Source of the DNA: Streptomyces yangpuensis
Lineage (GTDB): Bacteria; Actinomycetota; Actinomycetes; Streptomycetales; Streptomycetaceae
Direction of reading: 5' to 3'
Assembly (NCBI RefSeq): GCF_001005295.1
Contig: NZ_LBMK01000002.1
Span: forward strand, 2,083,413-2,131,266
Length of the DNA: 47,854 nt
The notes below the pieces were generated by a model. It had not been told where the DNA came from. It saw only the letters and a list, made by a program, of their open reading frames with translations, and ran no database searches. The translations under genes and the position numbers were made by a program. Shown here piece after piece: positions 34,855 to 43,832 of the stretch (its first letter is position 1; every line of letters begins with the position of its first letter).

Positions 34855-36024
34855 ATGGGACAGAAGCAGCACGTCGTGGTGGTGGGCGCCGGGTATGCCG
34901 GAGTGACCGCGGCCCTCCGCGTCAGCCGCCGCCACCAGGTGACCCTCATCGACCCCAAGGAATCCTTCACCGAGCGGATCCGGCTGCACGAAAGGGCCGC
35001 CGGCCGCACCGGCACACCCGTCGTCCTGCGCGACCTCGTCGCCGGAAGAGAGATCAACACGGTCCAGGCCACGGCCACATCGATCGATCCGGGTGCCCGT
35101 ACGGTCCGTCTGGACAGCGCAACCACGCTGACCTACGACCGGCTCGTCTACGCCCTCGGCAGCAGCACCGACACCACCCGCGTCCCCGGCATCGGCGAGC
35201 ACGCCTACACACTGGAACAGGCGAAGGAGCTCAGTGACCGGCTCTCCCGCGGATCCGGCACCGTCACCGTCGTCGGCGGCGGAGCGACCGGCATCGAACT
35301 GGCCGCGGAACTCGCCGAGTCGGCCGGCGCGTGGCAGGTACGTCTGGTCACCGGCGGCGAGCCCGGGAACGGGCTTTCAGCAGCCGGCCGGACCCATGTG
35401 CGCAACTCCCTGGAACGTCTGGGCGTCCACCTGCACGCACACACCCGGGTCCAAGCCGTCCACCGCGGTGGACTGTCGACCGACCACGGCGAGCTGACCG
35501 GGGACGTGGTCGTCTGGGCCGCCGCGTTCACCGTTCCCTCCCTGGCCGCCGAAGCCGGACTCCGCGTGGACGAGCGAGGCCGGGCCCTGGTCGACACAGC
35601 CATGCGCTCGCTCTCCCACCCCGACGTGTTCGTCGTGGGCGACGCGGCACGCGTCACCGTGCCCGGCACGGGCGAACTCCGCATGGCGTGCGCGACGGCG
35701 ATGCCCACCGGAGCGCACGCCGCCGAAGCCATCGACGCACTCGCCCACGGCCGCGAGCCCAAGCCGCTCAGCTTCCGCTACCTGGCACAGTCCATCAGCC
35801 TCGGTCGCCACGACGGCGTCATCCAGCCGGTACGCACCGACGACTCGGCGCACCGCCTGGTGATCACCGGCCGGCCGGCCGCCCGGATCAACGAGTGGAT
35901 CAACCGCTACACGCTCGCATCCCTGCGCGCGGAACGCCGGCGTCCCGGCACCTACCGCTGGGCCAAGCCGCTGCGCCCGGCCAAGAGGACCGTGGCGCCT
36001 GCCTCCCCTGCCCAGGCACAGTGA
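34855..36024 (+). CDS. FAD-dependent NAD(P)H oxidoreductase, paralogue 2
   Basis: A 389-aa flavoprotein, divergent from paralogue 1. FAD site HVVVVGAGYAGVTAALRVSR, NAD(P)H site VTVVGGGATGIELAAELAES, and MRSLSHPDVFVVGDAARVTV near the C-terminus. It is more distant from the other two than they are from each other and lacks their conserved promoter element. Its 3' end overlaps a convergent minus-strand gene by 125 bp. The ATG at 34855 follows a weak GGAACGGGAA site. Confidence 0.9.
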   Translation: MGQKQHVVVVGAGYAGVTAALRVSRRHQVTLIDPKESFTERIRLHERAAGRTGTPVVLRDLVAGREINTVQATATSIDPGARTVRLDSATTLTYDRLVYALGSSTDTTRVPGIGEHAYTLEQAKELSDRLSRGSGTVTVVGGGATGIELAAELAESAGAWQVRLVTGGEPGNGLSAAGRTHVRNSLERLGVHLHAHTRVQAVHRGGLSTDHGELTGDVVVWAAAFTVPSLAAEAGLRVDERGRALVDTAMRSLSHPDVFVVGDAARVTVPGTGELRMACATAMPTGAHAAEAIDALAHGREPKPLSFRYLAQSISLGRHDGVIQPVRTDDSAHRLVITGRPAARINEWINRYTLASLRAERRRPGTYRWAKPLRPAKRTVAPASPAQAQ

Positions 36025-36247
36025 CCCCCCTCGTGACCGCCTCCTGGCCGTCGACCTCGGTCACGGTTTCCCGCTCGTCCAGGAGGACCTCGACGAGCGG
36101 GGCGGAGCCCGCGCCTTTGGCGGCCCAGAGGCCGTAGTCCGTGCAGAGGACCCAGGACCGGTCCTGGGCCCAGAGGCTGGACGGGGTCCAACCGTCCTCC
36201 TCCGGGTGGTCGTACAGTGCCCTGGCATCCGGGTGACGGCGCGGCAT
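35900..36247 (-). CDS. Hypothetical protein overlapping a convergent gene
   Basis: A 115-aa frame whose first 65 residues (MPRRHPDARALYDHPEEDGW, SLWAQDRSWVLCTDYGLWAA, APLVEVLLDERETVTEV) look like a genuine small Streptomyces protein. The last 40 residues lie antisense to paralogue 2 and look unstructured, so the native stop may have been lost. It starts 23 bp after the DUF4328 gene stop, on the same strand, so is probably in its operon. Confidence 0.55.
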   Translation of the reverse strand: MPRRHPDARALYDHPEEDGWTPSSLWAQDRSWVLCTDYGLWAAKGAGSAPLVEVLLDERETVTEVDGQEAVTRGVTVPGQGRQAPRSSWPGAAAWPSGRCRDAGVPRAGMRACSG

Positions 36248-36270
36248 CACCGCCCCCGCAAGCCGTCGGC

Positions 36271-36957
36271 TCACCGGAGGGCGGCCGGGGTCCCGTCGTT
36301 GTCCAGCATGAGGGTCAGACGTGCCGCGAAGAACATGGCCGCGCCCGCCGCGACGACGCTCAGGGCGTCGGCCACCATGCCCGCGGTCACCGCGTCGAGG
36401 AAAGGACCGAGCTCCTCGGCCCTCCGGTAGCTCACGCTCGCGTACCGGCCGAGCAGGAGCGAGCCGGCGAACGACGCCCACCAGAGGTTCAGCGGCCAGA
36501 AGGGGCCCTTGGCGCCCCGCAGGCCGACGGTCCAGGCCTCGTTGGCGATCCGGTACGGCATCCAGAGGCAGGCCAGCGGTACGAACCAGCCCCCGATCGC
36601 CCAGCCCGGACCCCACCGGAACCCGGTGGGCGCCAGCATGCCGGCCCGCAGCCGGATGCGGTGGAACCACATGATGAAGACGGCCGCGCACGCGAGCACG
36701 GTCATCAGCTGAAGCTGCTCCACGCGGGCGAACATCGTGGTCAGGGCCGCCCACCGGTCCTCGGAGATGAAGGCGAACCCGCCGTCGCCTTCCACCGCGG
36801 AGTGTGCCCGGAAACCGGCGTACAAGGAGACGACATCGGCTGCCGCGGCCGCCGTCAGCGTGGCGTGCAGCACCCCGAGCAGAGCACGACGGGGACTCGT
36901 GGCGGGGCGGGCCAGCGGCGGCCGAGGCCGAAGGACGTCGGGACGGGACGAGGACAT
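36271..36957 (-). CDS. DUF4328 membrane protein
   Basis: A 228-aa integral membrane protein with about five hydrophobic helices. VLACAAVFIMWFHRIRLRAG, GPGWAIGGWFVPLACLWMPY and NLWWASFAGSLLLGRYASVS are characteristic of DUF4328. Function unknown. It leads a short minus-strand operon with the small gene at 35900-36247. Confidence 0.85.
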   Translation of the reverse strand: MSSSRPDVLRPRPPLARPATSPRRALLGVLHATLTAAAAADVVSLYAGFRAHSAVEGDGGFAFISEDRWAALTTMFARVEQLQLMTVLACAAVFIMWFHRIRLRAGMLAPTGFRWGPGWAIGGWFVPLACLWMPYRIANEAWTVGLRGAKGPFWPLNLWWASFAGSLLLGRYASVSYRRAEELGPFLDAVTAGMVADALSVVAAGAAMFFAARLTLMLDNDGTPAALR

Positions 36958-37178
36958 GACGCGGTGAACCCCCCACGGGCACGGTACGCAGACGCCCGGA
37001 GTCGAGCGCGCAGAGGGAAACTACGACACCAAGAACCCACCCGTCCACCGAGAAACCGCAGGTCACGGCCCGGGGAGAAAAGGGGAGCGGACCGGGGCTA
37101 ACGTGAAGAGAGACGCACCGCCGCGTCCGCCCGCAGACGATCCCGCCAGGCGGTGTGCTCGACGGGCAGGTGAGGTCC

Positions 37179-38420
37179 ATGACCAGCACGGCCGGCGCGT
37201 CCGGTGCCGAAACCCACCATCATGACGTGATCGTCGTCGGAGCACGGTGCGCAGGAGCCCCGACCGCCATGCTCCTGGCCCGTCTCGGTCACCGGGTCCT
37301 CCTCGTCGACCGGGCGACGTTCCCGAGCGACACAATCTCCACCCACCTGATCCATCCGCCCGGTCTGGCCGCGCTCGAACGCTGGGGACTGCTGGACCGG
37401 GTCGTCGCAACCGGCTGTCCCGCCATCCATACCTACATGTTCGATCTCGGACCCTTCGTCATCGCCGGCTCTCCTGCCGGTGAGGGCTTCGACATCTCCT
37501 ACGCCCCGCGCCGCACGGTCCTGGACAAGATCCTGATCGACGCCGCCGCAGAGTCCGGCGCCGACGTACGAGAGGGATTCACCGTCGAAGAGATCCTGTT
37601 CGACGGTGGGACCGTCACCGGCATCAAGGGCCACGGCAAGGACGGCAGGACAGCCACCGACCGGGCCCGGATCGTCGTCGGAGCGGATGGCCTCCACTCC
37701 TTTGTCGCCAGGGCGACGGGAGCCGCCGGCTACGCCGAGAAGCCGAAGATCAACGCCTACTACTACGCCTACTGGGCCGGTCTGCCGATGAACGGGACGT
37801 TCGAGGCGTACGACCGCAAGGACCGCGCCTTCGCCGCATGGCCCACCAATGACGACCGGACGTTGGTCATCTGCGCCTGGCCCATGCGCGACTTCGAAGC
37901 CAACCGTGACGACATCGAAGGCAACTACCACGCCGTACTGGCCCGCGCGCCGGCCTTCGCCGAACGGATCTCGAAAGCCACTCGGACCGAACGGTTCGTC
38001 GGAATGACCATCCCCAACTACTTCCGCAAGCCCTACGGTCCCGGCTGGATCCTCGTCGGAGACGCCGGATACCTCAAGGACCCCATCACCGCGCAGGGCA
38101 TCCAGGACGCCTTCCGGGACGCGGAACGCTGCACCCGCGCACTCGACGACGTACTCGTCGGCCGCCGGCCCTTCGACGAAGCCATGCGGGCCTGCCAGGA
38201 GACAAGGGACGCCGAGGTCATGAGCATGTACGAGTTCACGGCCGACTTCGCCACGCTGGAACCACCGCCCCCCGAAATGCAGGAGCTCCTCCTCGCCGCT
38301 TCCCGCAGCCGCTCGGCACAGGACGAGTTCGCCCGGGTGACGGCAGGCGTGACGCGGCCGGAGGAGTTCTTCGGACACATGCAGGAACGCATGGAACACC
38401 AGACACCTCACGCCGCCTGA
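37179..38420 (+). CDS. FAD-dependent monooxygenase / geranylgeranyl-reductase-like flavoprotein
   Basis: A 413-aa protein with an N-terminal FAD motif variant (DVIVVGARCAGAPTAMLLAR), SYAPRRTVLDKILIDAAAES and a DG-type motif (RIVVGADGLHSFVARATGAA). The C-terminal ribityl-binding WILVGDAGYLKDPITAQGIQ follows. The GARCAG variant and overall size are typical of Streptomyces NAD(P)/FAD-dependent oxidoreductases acting on aromatics or isoprenoids. GAGG is close upstream of ATG 37179. Transcribed alone. Confidence 0.88.
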   Translation: MTSTAGASGAETHHHDVIVVGARCAGAPTAMLLARLGHRVLLVDRATFPSDTISTHLIHPPGLAALERWGLLDRVVATGCPAIHTYMFDLGPFVIAGSPAGEGFDISYAPRRTVLDKILIDAAAESGADVREGFTVEEILFDGGTVTGIKGHGKDGRTATDRARIVVGADGLHSFVARATGAAGYAEKPKINAYYYAYWAGLPMNGTFEAYDRKDRAFAAWPTNDDRTLVICAWPMRDFEANRDDIEGNYHAVLARAPAFAERISKATRTERFVGMTIPNYFRKPYGPGWILVGDAGYLKDPITAQGIQDAFRDAERCTRALDDVLVGRRPFDEAMRACQETRDAEVMSMYEFTADFATLEPPPPEMQELLLAASRSRSAQDEFARVTAGVTRPEEFFGHMQERMEHQTPHAA

Positions 38421-38755
38421 CAGCGCAGAGAAGCGTGGAGTCCACTCGGCGTCGCATCCGGCCGGATGGAATTCTTCCTCTTGTCGCTCCGGCCCGGGGC
38501 CGGAGCCGGGGCCGGGGCCGGTGGCGCGGTGATGTCTCGTACGAAGACGGGCTTGCGGTGCTTCTCCGGCAGCGCGTCGGGCAGTTGCTCCCAGCCGAGG
38601 ACGTGGGAGACGACCTGGGCTGGGTCGACGGTGCCGGAGACCACCGACAGGTTGCGGACCACCACCAGGCGGCGAGCCCCGCTGGAGCCCGGCACGGGCA
38701 GTTCGTCGTCGCCACGGACACCACGCGCGGGAAACTGTGCGGGGAACGCCTGGAC
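38408..38755 (-). pseudogene. Orphan protein fragment, parent unknown
   Basis: A minus-strand frame with no acceptable start contains VQAFPAQFPARGVRGDDELP, RRLVVVRNLSVVSGTVDPAQ and VVSHVLGWEQLPDALPEKHR, followed by FVRDITAPP and low-complexity PA repeats. The composition is protein-like up to about residue 85. It looks like the C-terminal part of a lost gene, bounded by the DUF4394 stop. Confidence 0.45.
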
Positions 38756-38757
38756 AC

Positions 38758-39630
38758 CTACTCCTGGTTGATGGGCAGAGCCAGGTCGGTGACCTGGTAC
38801 TTGGCCGGGAAGGCGCCCTTGTCGGTGGCCTTGCCCGTCAGGATGTCGACCGAGTAGAGGCGGTAGGTGCCTGCCGTGCCGATGGCGGCGAAGCCGTGGT
38901 TCGTTCCGGTTGCCGTGTTGTGGTAGATGTCGAATCCGGCATCGAGGGCGGCATCCACCCCGAGGCTGCCGGTCGGGGCGAGCGCGCCGGCGTTGGCCGG
39001 GGACTGCAGGGAGATCCGGTCGGCCATCGTGTCGAGGTCGAACAGGGTCGTCGCAGTCGCGGCATTCAGGTCGTTGTTGGTGTAGGCGGCGCCGGTCACC
39101 CCCATGGCGGTGGACGGCGGGGTGGTGGGGTTGGTCAGTGTGCCGTCGAGGGTGGTGGTCAGCGGGGCGGCCGCGTCGTCGATGTTGTGGCGCAGGTTCT
39201 GGCCGGTGTTGGAGATCACCCGCAGCCGGTTGGCGGCCGGATTGAAGTCCACGCCGAACGCCGTCCCGGCGAGTGCCACGGTCAGCTGGGACACCTTTAC
39301 GGCCTTGGCGTTCATGGTGCTCAGGGTGTAGATGCCGCCCCGGTCGCCGACGCCGTACAACTTCTCGTTCTGGACACGGAAGTCGATGCCGACCAGCTTG
39401 GTGTCACCGGCCAGGCCGGTCACCTGGCCCAGCGACCAGGTCCTGGACGGCCTGCGGACGTCGAACTCGACCAGGCGCTGGTCGCCGGTCAGACCGATCG
39501 CGTTCAGGCCGGTCTTGCGGTCGTGCGCGGGCAGCGTCTGGGGCAGGGCGTCGGCCACCGCCGGCGCGGATGCCGCGCACAGGGCGGCCACAACGACTGC
39601 GGATGCCACGATCACAGGACGGTTGCGCAT
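38758..39630 (-). CDS. Secreted DUF4394 protein
   Basis: A 290-aa precursor with a signal peptide (VIVASAVVVAALCAASAPAV, cleavage near ADA). The mature part is a repetitive beta structure of DUF4394 type: LNAIGLTGDQRLVEFDVRRP, VGIDFRVQNEKLYGVGDRGG, FGVDFNPAANRLRVISNTGQ and the conserved AAYTNND. Probably a beta-propeller-like exported protein of unknown role. GAGGGAG lies 6 nt before the ATG. Confidence 0.88.
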   Translation of the reverse strand: MRNRPVIVASAVVVAALCAASAPAVADALPQTLPAHDRKTGLNAIGLTGDQRLVEFDVRRPSRTWSLGQVTGLAGDTKLVGIDFRVQNEKLYGVGDRGGIYTLSTMNAKAVKVSQLTVALAGTAFGVDFNPAANRLRVISNTGQNLRHNIDDAAAPLTTTLDGTLTNPTTPPSTAMGVTGAAYTNNDLNAATATTLFDLDTMADRISLQSPANAGALAPTGSLGVDAALDAGFDIYHNTATGTNHGFAAIGTAGTYRLYSVDILTGKATDKGAFPAKYQVTDLALPINQE

Positions 39631-39818
39631 GTTCACTCCCTCATCGGTGCCTCGGCCGGGCCGGCCGACGGCTCGCGATGGGTTCGGCGTCGACTCGGCA
39701 GCGGACAGGCCCCCTGAGCGAACGCCACCCGCATGGCGCAAGGAGTGGAAACGGCTGACCCGACGGCGATCACGGCGCGATCCACCGCCGGACGCCGGAC
39801 GGCGGCCGGTCCGGCGGC

Positions 39819-40553
39819 TCAGTCGGGTGTGCCGCGCCGCGCGGCATCGTCCTGCCGCCATTGCTCGGCCGCCTGGATCATGGTCCGGCCGACGTGCTCG
39901 AAGAAGTGGCCGATGTCCTGCATCCGGGTGCCGGCGGGCGTCGCGGTGCCGAGGACCCGGGCGCCGCGCAGGGCGAAGTCGGCCAGCATGGTGTTCTGAC
40001 GGGCACTTGCCATCCAGCCGCGGAACCAGGCGTCGGCGTCGATGACGTACCGGTCGCGCCGCCGGCCGGTGTCGCGCTCGCGCCTGATGAGCTCCTGCTG
40101 TTCGAGTTCGCCGACGGCCTTGGAGACGGATGCGGGGCTGACCCGGAGGCGCTGGGCGAGCTCGGTGGCGGTCAGGCTGCCTCCATCGGTGACGTACAGG
40201 CACGTCAGTACCCGTGCCGTCATGCGCGGGAGCCCCGTACCGACCATCATCGCCGTGAACTCTTCCTCCAGTTCGAGGACGGCCTCCGGGTCGCGCCCGT
40301 GTACGTCGCCCGCGCTCGGGGAGGTGGCCGGAGCGGCGGCCGGGGGCTGCTTGCGGCGGCGGGCGCGGCTCGTGGTGGCGCGATGGGCCGCGTCGGCCCG
40401 ATAGGCGGCGGGGCCGCCGTTGCGGGCCACCTCCCGGGTGACGGTGGAGATGGGCCGGCCCAGGCGCCCGGCGATGCCGGTGTAGCTGAGTCCATCGCGC
40501 AGTCCCTCGGCGATCTGCGACCGCTCGTCGTGGGTCAGTCTGCCTCCGGGCAT
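39819..40553 (-). CDS. MarR/GbsR-type regulator with an N-terminal IS30-transposase-like HTH
   Basis: A 244-aa protein. Residues 1-50 (GGRLTHDERSQIAEGLRDGL, IAGRLGRPISTVTREVARNG) match the HTH_38 domain that begins IS30-family transposases. After a basic linker the rest is a MarR/GbsR winged helix (TARVLTCLYVTDGGSLTATE, LAQRLRVSPASVSKAVGELE, RRRDRYVIDADAW). The second ATG (40553) is preferred because GGAGG is 8 nt upstream; 40559 is also open. It is divergent from the membrane-protein/hydrolase operon across an AT-rich region, which it likely controls. Confidence 0.8.
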   Translation of the reverse strand: MPGGRLTHDERSQIAEGLRDGLSYTGIAGRLGRPISTVTREVARNGGPAAYRADAAHRATTSRARRRKQPPAAAPATSPSAGDVHGRDPEAVLELEEEFTAMMVGTGLPRMTARVLTCLYVTDGGSLTATELAQRLRVSPASVSKAVGELEQQELIRRERDTGRRRDRYVIDADAWFRGWMASARQNTMLADFALRGARVLGTATPAGTRMQDIGHFFEHVGRTMIQAAEQWRQDDAARRGTPD

Positions 40554-40559
40554 CGGCAT

Positions 40560-40818
40560 GGCCTCCGTGTCAGGTGCGTGCGGGTGCCCAGTATTGCTTT
40601 CACATCCAGTTCATTGCAAATCCGACGAGCCTGCATTTGCGTTCGATCCCATTGTCATTGCAAGAAACCCTTTCGCTGACATGCGAAGATGTAATCCGAT
40701 CTGGATTTTTGATTGACGAAAGAGTGAAAGCAATTTAGCTTTTAGTCATTCGCGAATGCGCGATGTGATCCGAGCGGGCCCCGGACGAGGGCTGCTCGTC
40801 GCCCTGATCGGAGTCCCC
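40560..40818. promoter_or_regulatory. AT-rich divergent control region with a distant inverted repeat
   Basis: Base composition drops sharply between about 40590 and 40760 compared with over 70% GC around it. ATTGCTTTCAC (40593-40603) recurs as its reverse complement GTGAAAGCAAT at 40724-40734. Several ATTGCAA/CATTGC motifs lie between. This is a likely operator and promoter region for the IS30-HTH/MarR gene and the membrane protein gene. Confidence 0.6.
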
Positions 40819-41910
40819 ATGACCTCCTTACTCGCACCCGTACGCGCCTGGCACCGGCCGCTGACGGCCTGCGCCGTCCTCATGTTCGGCCTGGCGGCCG
40901 TCGCCGCCGTCGGTACGGTCCTGGACGAACGGACCCTGCTGGGCGAGTCGGTGTGGGTCAAGCCGCTCAAGTTCGGCGTCGCCTTCGGCCTCTACGCCGG
41001 CACGCTGGCATGGCTGCTGACCAAGCTGACCAGGGGCAGGCGGCTGGGGTGCCGGCTGGGCACCGTCTTCGCGCTGGCAGCCACCGTGGAGGTGGGCGCC
41101 ATCACCGCCCAGGCGGCGCGCGGCACGTTCAGCCACTTCAACGCGGATCAGGCCGACCCGGTCACCCTCGCCCTGGTCCCCCTCCTCACCTTCGGCGTGA
41201 TGGTCATCGTCATCGCGCAGTTGGTGCTCGCAGCCGTCGTCCTCTTCCAGCGCACGGGCGGAACAGCGCTCAACCGCGCCATCCGCCACGGTCTCGCGCT
41301 CGCCACCTTCGGCATGGTCGTGCCGGTCTTCTGGATGGTCACCGAGATCCACCCCCGTACGGTGACCGACGCCAACGGACACTCCGTACAGATGTACCAG
41401 GGCCACGGCATCGGTGACCCTGACGGCCACGGCATGCCCCTCACCAACTGGAGCGTGACCGGGGGCGACTTCCGGGTGCCGCACTTCTTCGCCCTGCACG
41501 GCATCCAGGTGCTCCTCCTGATCGCCGCGGTACTGGCCGCCCTGGCCGCCGAGCGCGTCTGGCTGCGCGACGAGGAGGTGCGGGCCCGCCTGGTCGGCAG
41601 CGCGGCGCTCGGCTACACGGGACTGGTCGCGGTGGTGACCTGGCAGGCGTGGCGCGGACAGCCCCTGATCCAGCCGGACACCGCCACCCTCCTCGCCCTC
41701 GCTGCGGTGCTGCTGCTCACGGCGGGGACCACCGTACGAGTGATCGCGACCGCCCAACGCGCTACGGCCCAACGCGCTACGGCCGCAGGCGCTGCGGCCG
41801 AGGTCTCTCCGGCCGAGCGCACTCCAGCCGAGCCCGAGCCCGCCACGGCTGAGCCCGCCACGGCGCGACCGGCCGGGATCCCCGAGCCTTCCTGGCCGGT
41901 GGCGCGCTGA
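40819..41910 (+). CDS. Multi-spanning membrane protein
   Basis: A 363-aa protein with about seven transmembrane segments (ACAVLMFGLAAVAAVGTVLD, LVPLLTFGVMVIVIAQLVLA, ALATFGMVVPVFWMVTEIHP, GIQVLLLIAAVLAALAAERV and others), a His-rich external loop near MYQGHGIGDPDGHG, and an Ala/Pro/Glu repeat tail. No family is certain; the KPLKFGVAFGLYAGTLAW start resembles uncharacterised actinobacterial membrane proteins. GGAG lies 5 nt before ATG 40819. The serine hydrolase follows after 74 bp and is probably co-transcribed. Confidence 0.75.
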   Translation: MTSLLAPVRAWHRPLTACAVLMFGLAAVAAVGTVLDERTLLGESVWVKPLKFGVAFGLYAGTLAWLLTKLTRGRRLGCRLGTVFALAATVEVGAITAQAARGTFSHFNADQADPVTLALVPLLTFGVMVIVIAQLVLAAVVLFQRTGGTALNRAIRHGLALATFGMVVPVFWMVTEIHPRTVTDANGHSVQMYQGHGIGDPDGHGMPLTNWSVTGGDFRVPHFFALHGIQVLLLIAAVLAALAAERVWLRDEEVRARLVGSAALGYTGLVAVVTWQAWRGQPLIQPDTATLLALAAVLLLTAGTTVRVIATAQRATAQRATAAGAAAEVSPAERTPAEPEPATAEPATARPAGIPEPSWPVAR

Positions 41911-41984
41911 CGCTGACCGCCCGCCTGCCCGCCTGCCCGCCCGATCCGACGAACCGAAACCGCACCCCTGAAAGGAAGACCGGC

Positions 41985-43139
41985 ATGACCAGTCACTTTT
42001 CCACCGAGGCGACCGCACAGGGTACGCCGGAGGTCTCCGCAGCGGCCCTCGACGCCACCCCCGACCGCTCCGCAATGCAGCACGCCCTGGACCGCGCCAC
42101 CGTCCCGGGCGGCGCTCCCGGCATCGTCGCCGAGGTACGCAACGGCAGTGACGCCTGGTTCGGCTCGGCGGGGGTCTCCGACACCTGGACCGGACAGGAA
42201 CGCCGACCGTCCGAGCGGTTCCGGATCGGGAGCACGACGAAGGCGTTCACCGCCACGCTCGTCCTGCAGCTCGCGGCCGAGGGCCGGCTGGGCCTCGACG
42301 ACACGATCGAGCAGTGGCTGCCCGGGATGGTGACGGGCAACGGCTACGACGGCCGCGCGATCACCATCCGGCAGTTGCTCGACCACACCAGCGGCATCTC
42401 CAACTACGCCAATGACGCGGAGTTCTTCAAGAACGGCATAGGCGAGGCCTGGTTCCGGCACCGCTACGACACCTACGCCCCCGAGCAGTTGATCAGGATC
42501 GGCCTGGCCACCCCGGCGCCCTTCGCTCCGGGGGACGCCTTCCTCTACTCCAACACCAACTACTTCCTGGCCGCCCTGATCGTCGAGGAGGTCACGGGCG
42601 GGACGTTCGCCGAAGCACTCACCCAGCGGATCATCCGCCCTCTCAGGCTGACCGGGACCTACCTGCCCGGCACGGAACCGGCGATCCGCGGGACGCACTG
42701 CCGCCACTACTCCACCCTTTTCGCTTCCGATGCCCAGCCCGTGATCCACGACGCGACCGAGAGGAACCAGTCCTTCGCATGGGCGGCCGGCGGCATCGTC
42801 TCGACCACGGGTGACCTGCAGCGCTTCTTCGGCGCACTGCTCCAGGGCCACCTCCTGCCCGCCGAACAGCAGCGGGAGATGTTCACCACCGTGGACACCA
42901 CGGGACCCGTACCGTGGATCCCGGGCACCCGGTACGGCCTGGGCGTGTTCTCCTGGACACTGCCGTCCGGTGTGACGGTCTGGGGCAACGCGGGTGCCAC
43001 GTACGGCTCGTGGACCTGCGCCATGGGCTCCCGTGACGGCGAGCACCTGCTCACGAGCCAGGTCAACGGCGACTGGAGCGGCCTGCCCGTCCTCGCCGAC
43101 ATCCTCACCACCGAGTTCGGCGCGGCCGCCGCAAGCTGA
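41985..43139 (+). CDS. Serine beta-lactamase-like / D-Ala-D-Ala carboxypeptidase-family hydrolase
   Basis: A 384-aa protein of the class C/S12 family. The SxxK motif is in RFRIGSTTKAFTATLVLQLA, the YxN motif in FLYSNTNYFLAALIVEEVTG, and the third motif position reads VWGNAGATYG rather than HxG/KTG. LLDHTSGISNY is also conserved. No signal peptide is visible, unlike most secreted members, so it may act inside the cell as an esterase or peptidase. GAAAGGAAG precedes the ATG. Confidence 0.88.
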   Translation: MTSHFSTEATAQGTPEVSAAALDATPDRSAMQHALDRATVPGGAPGIVAEVRNGSDAWFGSAGVSDTWTGQERRPSERFRIGSTTKAFTATLVLQLAAEGRLGLDDTIEQWLPGMVTGNGYDGRAITIRQLLDHTSGISNYANDAEFFKNGIGEAWFRHRYDTYAPEQLIRIGLATPAPFAPGDAFLYSNTNYFLAALIVEEVTGGTFAEALTQRIIRPLRLTGTYLPGTEPAIRGTHCRHYSTLFASDAQPVIHDATERNQSFAWAAGGIVSTTGDLQRFFGALLQGHLLPAEQQREMFTTVDTTGPVPWIPGTRYGLGVFSWTLPSGVTVWGNAGATYGSWTCAMGSRDGEHLLTSQVNGDWSGLPVLADILTTEFGAAAAS

Positions 43140-43183
43140 CAGCCGGGAGCGCCGGCCGCCCGTACCTCCTTGATCACTCCGTC

Positions 43184-43211
43184 GCCGGGAGCCGGGAGCC
43201 GGGAGCCGGGA
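43184..43211. repeat. Seven-base tandem repeat (gccggga x4)
   Basis: Four perfect heptamers lie in the 296-bp gap between the serine hydrolase and the EF-hand gene. No other gene is seen in that gap. Confidence 0.85.
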
Positions 43212-43435
43212 ACGCGCACGGGGCCGGGGGCCGCGCCGCTGGAAGGAAGGGGTCCGGCGCCCTCGGCCCGGACGCGGGGGTGATCGGCAGCAGCGCCCTG
43301 CCGGCTGCGCCGTCGCCGGGGTCAGGAGCGCGCGCAGGACGGGGGAGTCCTGCCCGTCAGTGGGATGTCGAGGGTGTGGCAGGGTGGTGGGGCATGTGGG
43401 CCCTGGGGGCCTGTGGAACGCGAGAGAGGTATGTG

Positions 43436-43639
43436 ATGAACGAGGTTGAGCTCAGGGCGCTTTTCGACCAGATCGACACGGACGGTGACGGGCGGATCAG
43501 CGTCGTCGAACTGGCGGAGGGGTTCAGGGCCGAGGGCGCCCAGGAGCACCTCGCCGAAGAGGTGGAGAAGGCCATGAAGGCCGACGTGAACCACGACGGG
43601 GTCCTCGACTTCGAAGAGTTCCGCACCCTGCTGAAGTAG
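43436..43639 (+). CDS. EF-hand calcium-binding protein (calerythrin/calmodulin-like, two hands)
   Basis: A 67-aa acidic protein with two canonical EF loops, DTDGDGRISVVE (first hand) and DVNHDGVLDFEE (second), each with Asp/Asn/Gly/hydrophobic/Glu at the ligand positions. Cytoplasmic. Such small two-hand proteins in Streptomyces may buffer or sense calcium. GTG at 43433 directly precedes the ATG; GAGAGG lies upstream. Confidence 0.92.
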   Translation: MNEVELRALFDQIDTDGDGRISVVELAEGFRAEGAQEHLAEEVEKAMKADVNHDGVLDFEEFRTLLK

Positions 43640-43832
43640 CGGCCAGCCAGACAGCGACGGCCGCCGGCCCACCCGGCCCCGCCTGCGACGCGGAAGACAC
43701 CCCCCGAGCTGCACGCCGCCGCCGGTTCGTACGTGGCGACCGAGCGCACGGCGGACCTTCCCGGGGAGGGCTGACAGCCGACCGCAGCCACGCCGCCAAG
43801 GCAGACCCGGGGCAGAGGGAAAGGGACGGGCG

